Positions 18,510 to 21,829 of a stretch of DNA of 21,829 nucleotides are shown piece by piece (position 1 is the first letter of the stretch; the number at the start of each line of letters is the position of its first letter). The position numbers and the translations under genes are program-made. Source of the stretch: Cyclostephanos tholiformis (Eukaryota > Bacillariophyta > Thalassiosirophyceae > Thalassiosirales > Thalassiosiraceae); NCBI GenBank assembly GCA_036939975.1, contig JALLPB010000145.1:1-21829 (forward strand), read 5' to 3'. The notes below the pieces were generated by a model, which saw only the letters and a program-made list of their open reading frames with translations, did no database searches and had not been told where the DNA came from.

Positions 18510-19171
18510 GTTGAACTTTGGTAGAGTTTGCTTAAAACTAGAAGAGCTCGAGGAGATATGACGTTTGTATCGTTGTAGTTTTGGATCGTTCGCTCGATGA
18601 TTGGTGTTAGCTTTTTAATATGTGTAGGTTGCACGAAGCAAAACCACACATGATCGATCTCGAATCCAGAGTGGTCGTCTTGAAGAAGATCTGCGTTGCA
18701 AAAAAATACTGCTGTCATACACAGATCGCCACGTATTACGTTCATAAATATGCAGACCGTACCTAGAGTTCCTGACGTATCTTTTAGCAAGACACCTATC
18801 TCATCTTTTGCCGTATGATCCATGCATGATCCATATCCCACATTTATTTTTTTTCAGAGATACAAGATAAACCTTGTGATGTTAGGCTTTTATATTTGAT
18901 AATGCATGTGAGATAAACTGGTGTTGCAAAATGCGCCTTACTCTGCCGAAGTAATAGCAGTGGAGGTTTGCCTGCCCACTTTTGTGACTTCACACAAGGT
19001 GTGGGATATTACAAGTTCGAGTTCGGAGAGGCGTCTGTACCTTCGCCAAAAGAAGTATTAAGCTTAGATAATGAGTTGATAAAGTTGGTCATATCTCTCG
19101 CTCTCTCTCTCTTGCATCCGGCCGCATGATAGAATCATCATCATTTTTAAATCATGTGCCTCCAGGGACGA
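18510..19171. other. Spacer between oxidoreductase and ATP10
   Basis: About 660 bp between two minus-strand genes. It should hold the oxidoreductase promoter and 5' leader and the ATP10 3' UTR. A minus-strand frame of 111 codons (18506-18841) has no recognised domain. A short CT microsatellite occurs near 19097-19114 and a T8-run near 18847. No tRNA or other RNA gene was recognised. Confidence 0.55.
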
Positions 19172-20517
19172 CTAATTCCGAGGTATCTTTTTCCCCAAAC
19201 GAGGGGTGGACGTCGGTTTCTGACGGGGCGCAACCCTCATCGAGGAGGACGGTCCAACGATGTCCCGAGCGATGTCGATCATCGTTTGCACCTCCGTTTT
19301 GGAACCCTCCCCGCTTCCCGCCCATCGAACGCGACCCATGCCATCTAGAAGAAAGACGTAGGCGGTGTAAATATTGTGCATTCGCAATACGTCCCTCATC
19401 GCCTCGGCGTCTCCGTAGTACAGTAGGGTGCTGGAATGTTCCGCGGGCGGTACGTTTTTTTTCGTTCCGGATACGATAAAGGGACTGAGAAGCTTCGCCA
19501 TCCGACCTTCATTTAGAGTGATTCGCACGACTTCGTATTTTTCGGCGTCGTCTTCGTCTATTCCGCGTAGGGCGATCTCGAAGGGGTTTATCCAGGAGGG
19601 AAGTAGCCGTGCGCCGAACTCTTTGCATGATATCGCCACAAGCGTGCATTGCGCATTGGCGTCTGCTAACCCTGACAATATATTATTCGTTGGAAATGGC
19701 GGAGAACTCGAGTGTTGATTATACTATTCCCACGACAAAAATCCATTGACGCCACATGGTACACAATTGGAGGACAAACTCACGGTTATTCCTGGTGAAG
19801 AAATCGGGTATGTCAACCACTTCCTCGTGCAGATTGACCAGTCCCTTCAGGGCAGGGAAAGGCTCTGCCTCGACCGCGGGTATGACCGATTTGTTGGAAA
19901 GTATCGGCTTGTTATCGGTGAGAGATAGCTCCTTGGGAGTTTTATGTATTCCGGCATGGCGGCGGGATGTTCGAAACTAGAGGTGAGGGGTGAGGCTCGC
20001 GGTGACAACCAAGAATCGATATAAATACACAAATTCGATATTCTACCCACACCTTGAAAGCCCAGAAGTAACCAAGCGCATGCTCGAGCATGACCTTCTT
20101 CTCGGCGCCCGTCTTCGGGTGTATCTTAACAACGTAATTGCCGGGCAATATGTGCTGACCATGACCCAGCGGATGCATGACGATATTTTTATTCCTCCGC
20201 GCGATCAGCTCTTCGTACTCTCCCTCCCACGAGGATGGTGGCCCGTAGAAGAAATTTCGTTTGGAAGATGATGATATCGAGGCACTAACGGCGTTATTAA
20301 CGATGAAAGTCATGCGATCGTATCCACCATCGCGACGAGGCCGACTCGATCGGGTCCGGATTGGGAGCTTGTGATGATCCTTGCAATATCGCGACGCGGA
20401 TGGCGGAAATGGGTTACATGATAACAGTAGAGTCGGAACACCACGGCGTAGAGACGAGATAACGCGATGCCTTGCCGGCAGGCATGGCATGAGTTTGGAT
20501 GATAACGGCGACATCAT
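19172..20517 (-). CDS. ATP10: ATP10, mitochondrial F1Fo ATP synthase assembly factor, three exons
   Basis: Exons 20517-20053, 19976-19784 and 19671-19172 sum to 1,158 nt, 385 aa. Intron 1 is 76 bp (GTGTGG to CTCTAG, phase 0). Intron 2 is 112 bp (GTGAGT to GTCAG, phase 1). ATP10 acts in the mitochondrial inner membrane and matrix to assemble the Fo sector around subunit a (Atp6). Seen: an Arg/Ser-rich, acid-poor N-terminus of about 70 residues suitable as a mitochondrial presequence; ALGYFWAFK at the end of exon 1; TDNKPILSN, then FPALKGLVNL and VVDIPDFFTRNN, in exon 2; CTLVAISCKEFG, LLPSWINPFE and YVFLLDGMGRVRWAGSG (near 310-330) in exon 3. The last motif and the thioredoxin-like layout are typical of the ATP10 family. 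A second acceptor 9 nt downstream (TTAGCAG) would delete three residues without changing frame. The start at 20517 is the first in-frame ATG; later Met residues are possible. Confidence 0.88.
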
Positions 20518-20780
20518 ATAATTGTTCTCCCTCCGCTTTTTGAATTTCGTGAGAAGTAAGAGTTACCGTACCCATATTACTTACTATGATTCAATACTTG
20601 CCGTACCTAGAAGTAGAGAGTACTATTACTTACTCAATATTAAGGTGACGAACGACGGCCAGATCCTCGATTCTTGGATAGAGTACATTCATGAAGTTGT
20701 GTGTGTAGGTATGGTACTTCCCATGGACGCTATATTTTTCTTACTACCGAACTTATATCAATTGACGTCAGGACCTAGCA

Positions 20781-20835
20781 AAGGGTTAACTAAGGGTTAG
20801 CTAAGGGTTAGCTAAGGGTTAGCTAAGGGTTGGGA
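20781..20835 (+). repeat. Tandem array of five 11-bp units (AAGGGTTAGCT)
   Basis: Five consecutive units beginning at 20781, 20792, 20803, 20814 and 20825. The middle three are identical, and the first and last differ by one to three bases. Units contain AGGGTTAG, resembling a telomeric TTAGGG repeat with extra bases. Confidence 0.92.
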
Positions 20836-20843
20836 ATTCACTA

Positions 20844-20932
20844 GGAATTAGTACATGACTACGAGTGTACACAATCTAAAATCGCTTCCCGAAAAACTCC
20901 TCTCAAAATGGAATTAGTACATGTTCACGAGT
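20844..20932 (+). repeat. Direct repeat in the loop between the inverted arrays
   Basis: GGAATTAGTACATG occurs at 20844-20857 and 20910-20923. Each copy is followed, after three variable bases, by ACGAGT (to 20866 and 20932). The offset is 66 bp. Both copies lie between the two inverted arrays. Confidence 0.88.
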
Positions 20933-20950
20933 CTTTCTACGCTAGCTAAT

Positions 20951-20994
20951 TCCTAACCCTTAGCTATCCCTTAGCTAACCCTTAGCTAACCCTT
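20951..20994 (-). repeat. Inverted array of four 11-bp units (AGCTAACCCTT)
   Basis: Four units beginning at 20951, 20962, 20973 and 20984 are the reverse complement of the 20781-20835 array, with one or two substitutions in the first two. The two arrays could pair to form a long imperfect stem with a loop of about 115 nt. Confidence 0.92.
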
Positions 20995-21026
20995 AGATTG
21001 AGGTTGAGGGATTTAAGGGGGGGGGA

Positions 21027-21072
21027 GGCCGTCTCCTCTCCTCCGCTAAGGCCATCTCCTCTCCTCCACAAG
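21027..21072 (+). repeat. 23-bp tandem duplication, GGCC[G/A]TCTCCTCTCCTCC
   Basis: Two adjacent copies at 21027-21049 and 21050-21072 share GGCC-TCTCCTCTCCTCC and differ at a few positions. They lie just after a run of ten G that begins at 21017 and ends at 21025 or 21026. Confidence 0.8.
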
Positions 21073-21203
21073 GTTCTCAAAAATACTATTTTTTTGCTAG
21101 CTTATTATTTACTCTTAAGAGTTAGTATTGTATTGTTAATCAATAGATAAATGGTACTAGTAAATGCATATTATGCTATGATAATGCTCTAGAAGTAATC
21201 TAT

Positions 21204-21829
21204 TTATTCGTCGTCGTCGCTGCTGGAATCCGCTGTGTTACTCACCCGGCCTCTGGGTGGGCCGCTCAGTCCGCTCCTCTCGCTGCCGCCGAACCCGCCG
21301 CCGCCGCCACCATACCCATCCCGGACTGGTTCCACGTCCCCGAAGTTTGCAATCCCCACACTTTTGGGGCCAGTGGCGAGAGTGTGGCGATCCTTCGCGA
21401 CCCGGAGGGTCGAGACGTACATCGAGTTGAACTGGCATTGCCAGCCATTCTCGAAATGAATGTGATTGTTCGTTGGCACGTCAAAACGAAGGGTCTTCGG
21501 GATGCCAGTGCACTCGTGCTCGAGGTTGACGACTTGGGGAATGGACTGGTAGCACCCCTTGACGGGGTGTACCCCTACGGCCCTCATTTGGTCTTGGGTA
21601 TTACAATACCCATTGTACCGCGCAGAATCCACGGGGATGGACTGCGCCATCACTTGCATTGCCGTGAAAAGTTTTTCGGGGAGTTTTCACTCGATCCCGA
21701 GAGCCATTCCCCCTTCGTCGAGGGTGATGTTGGGCTCCTCACTCTTCGCCGGCACCCCACCGTCGTGGAAGACCACATCGATGAAGTTCTTGGACCCCCT
21801 CGACCAGGGGTTGATGGTGTACCCCTTCT
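21204..21829 (-). pseudogene. C-terminal part of an unrecognised gene with an in-frame TGA; runs off the window
   Basis: The minus-strand frame enters from the window edge at 21827 and reads coherently (GYTINPWSRGSKNF, then LDEGGMALGIE). It meets TGA at 21687-21689 and continues in the same frame (KLPEKLFTAMQVMAQSIPVD) to a stop at 21204. Both sides look like one protein, so the TGA is probably a nonsense mutation, perhaps of a Trp codon. Downstream of the TGA 151 residues remain from the first ATG (21659): a compact part with several Cys, Trp and Tyr, then a Gly-rich stretch (GYGGGGGGFGG) and an acidic end (SSSDDDE). I recognise no family. Alternatives are a recoded TGA, a sequencing error, or a real short gene starting at 21659. 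Confidence 0.55.

Larger units (their letters stand above)
20518..21203. other. Repeat-rich intergenic region
   Basis: No gene was recognised. It holds the ATP10 promoter on the left, an inverted pair of 11-bp repeat arrays (20781-20994), a 23-bp direct duplication at 21027-21072 and a 12-bp palindrome ACTCTTAAGAGT at 21111-21122. It is AT-rich towards both ends. Confidence 0.7.

Noticed and set aside
18506..18841. 111-codon minus-strand frame overlapping the oxidoreductase start by ATGA
   Set aside because: The overlap looks bacterial, but the genome is clearly eukaryotic. The frame has no recognised domain and lies where the 5' leader should be.
18990..19040. Possible tRNA B-box (AAGTTCGAGTTC)
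   Set aside because: No cloverleaf arms or A-box at proper spacing could be found around it.
20781..20994. CRISPR-like array
   Set aside because: The units are 11 bp with no spacers and in inverted orientation, in a eukaryotic nuclear context.

Overview
The window looks like nuclear DNA of a eukaryotic alga, most likely a centric diatom (Thalassiosira/Cyclotella/Skeletonema type). I infer this from short GT-AG introns of about 70-112 bp, compact gene spacing, a diatom-style 7TM receptor, a mitochondrial assembly factor with a presequence, and GC-rich genes full of CGA/GAC/TCG codons that encode poly-Ser and poly-Asp tracts. No operons, bacterial signals, CRISPR arrays, tRNAs or rRNAs were seen.

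Layout. 1-147: spacer with a 17-bp tandem duplication. 148-2166 (+): RluA-family pseudouridine synthase. It is convergent, across 60 bp, with a very large four-exon gene on the minus strand (10397 down to 2227; 2,646 aa predicted). That gene encodes a nuclear helical protein of uncertain function with an N-terminal WPG/zinc-knuckle module. A 297-bp divergent spacer separates it from a 7TM receptor gene (10695-12140, +), whose three exons I could assemble; one of its introns is a multiple of three and has no stop. 12141-14453 is a poorly coding stretch with a possible small two-exon gene, an ORF of doubtful reality and several hairpins. 14454-16982 (+): MCM10 replication factor. 17508-18509 (-): zinc-less medium-chain NAD(P)H quinone oxidoreductase-like protein. 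19172-20517 (-): three-exon ATP10, a mitochondrial F1Fo ATP synthase assembly factor. 20518-21203: repeat-rich spacer with an inverted pair of 11-bp repeat arrays. 21204-21829 (-): C-terminal part of an unrecognised gene interrupted by an in-frame TGA and cut by the window end.

The genes do not form an evident pathway. They are ordinary housekeeping and signalling genes: RNA modification, DNA replication and possibly repair, receptor signalling, redox and mitochondrial assembly. The main new information is in the gene models (ten splice junction pairs read directly, with reading frames that close), the strong compositional mosaic between and within genes, the lineage-specific insertions in conserved domains, and the repeat structure near 20.8-21.0 kb.
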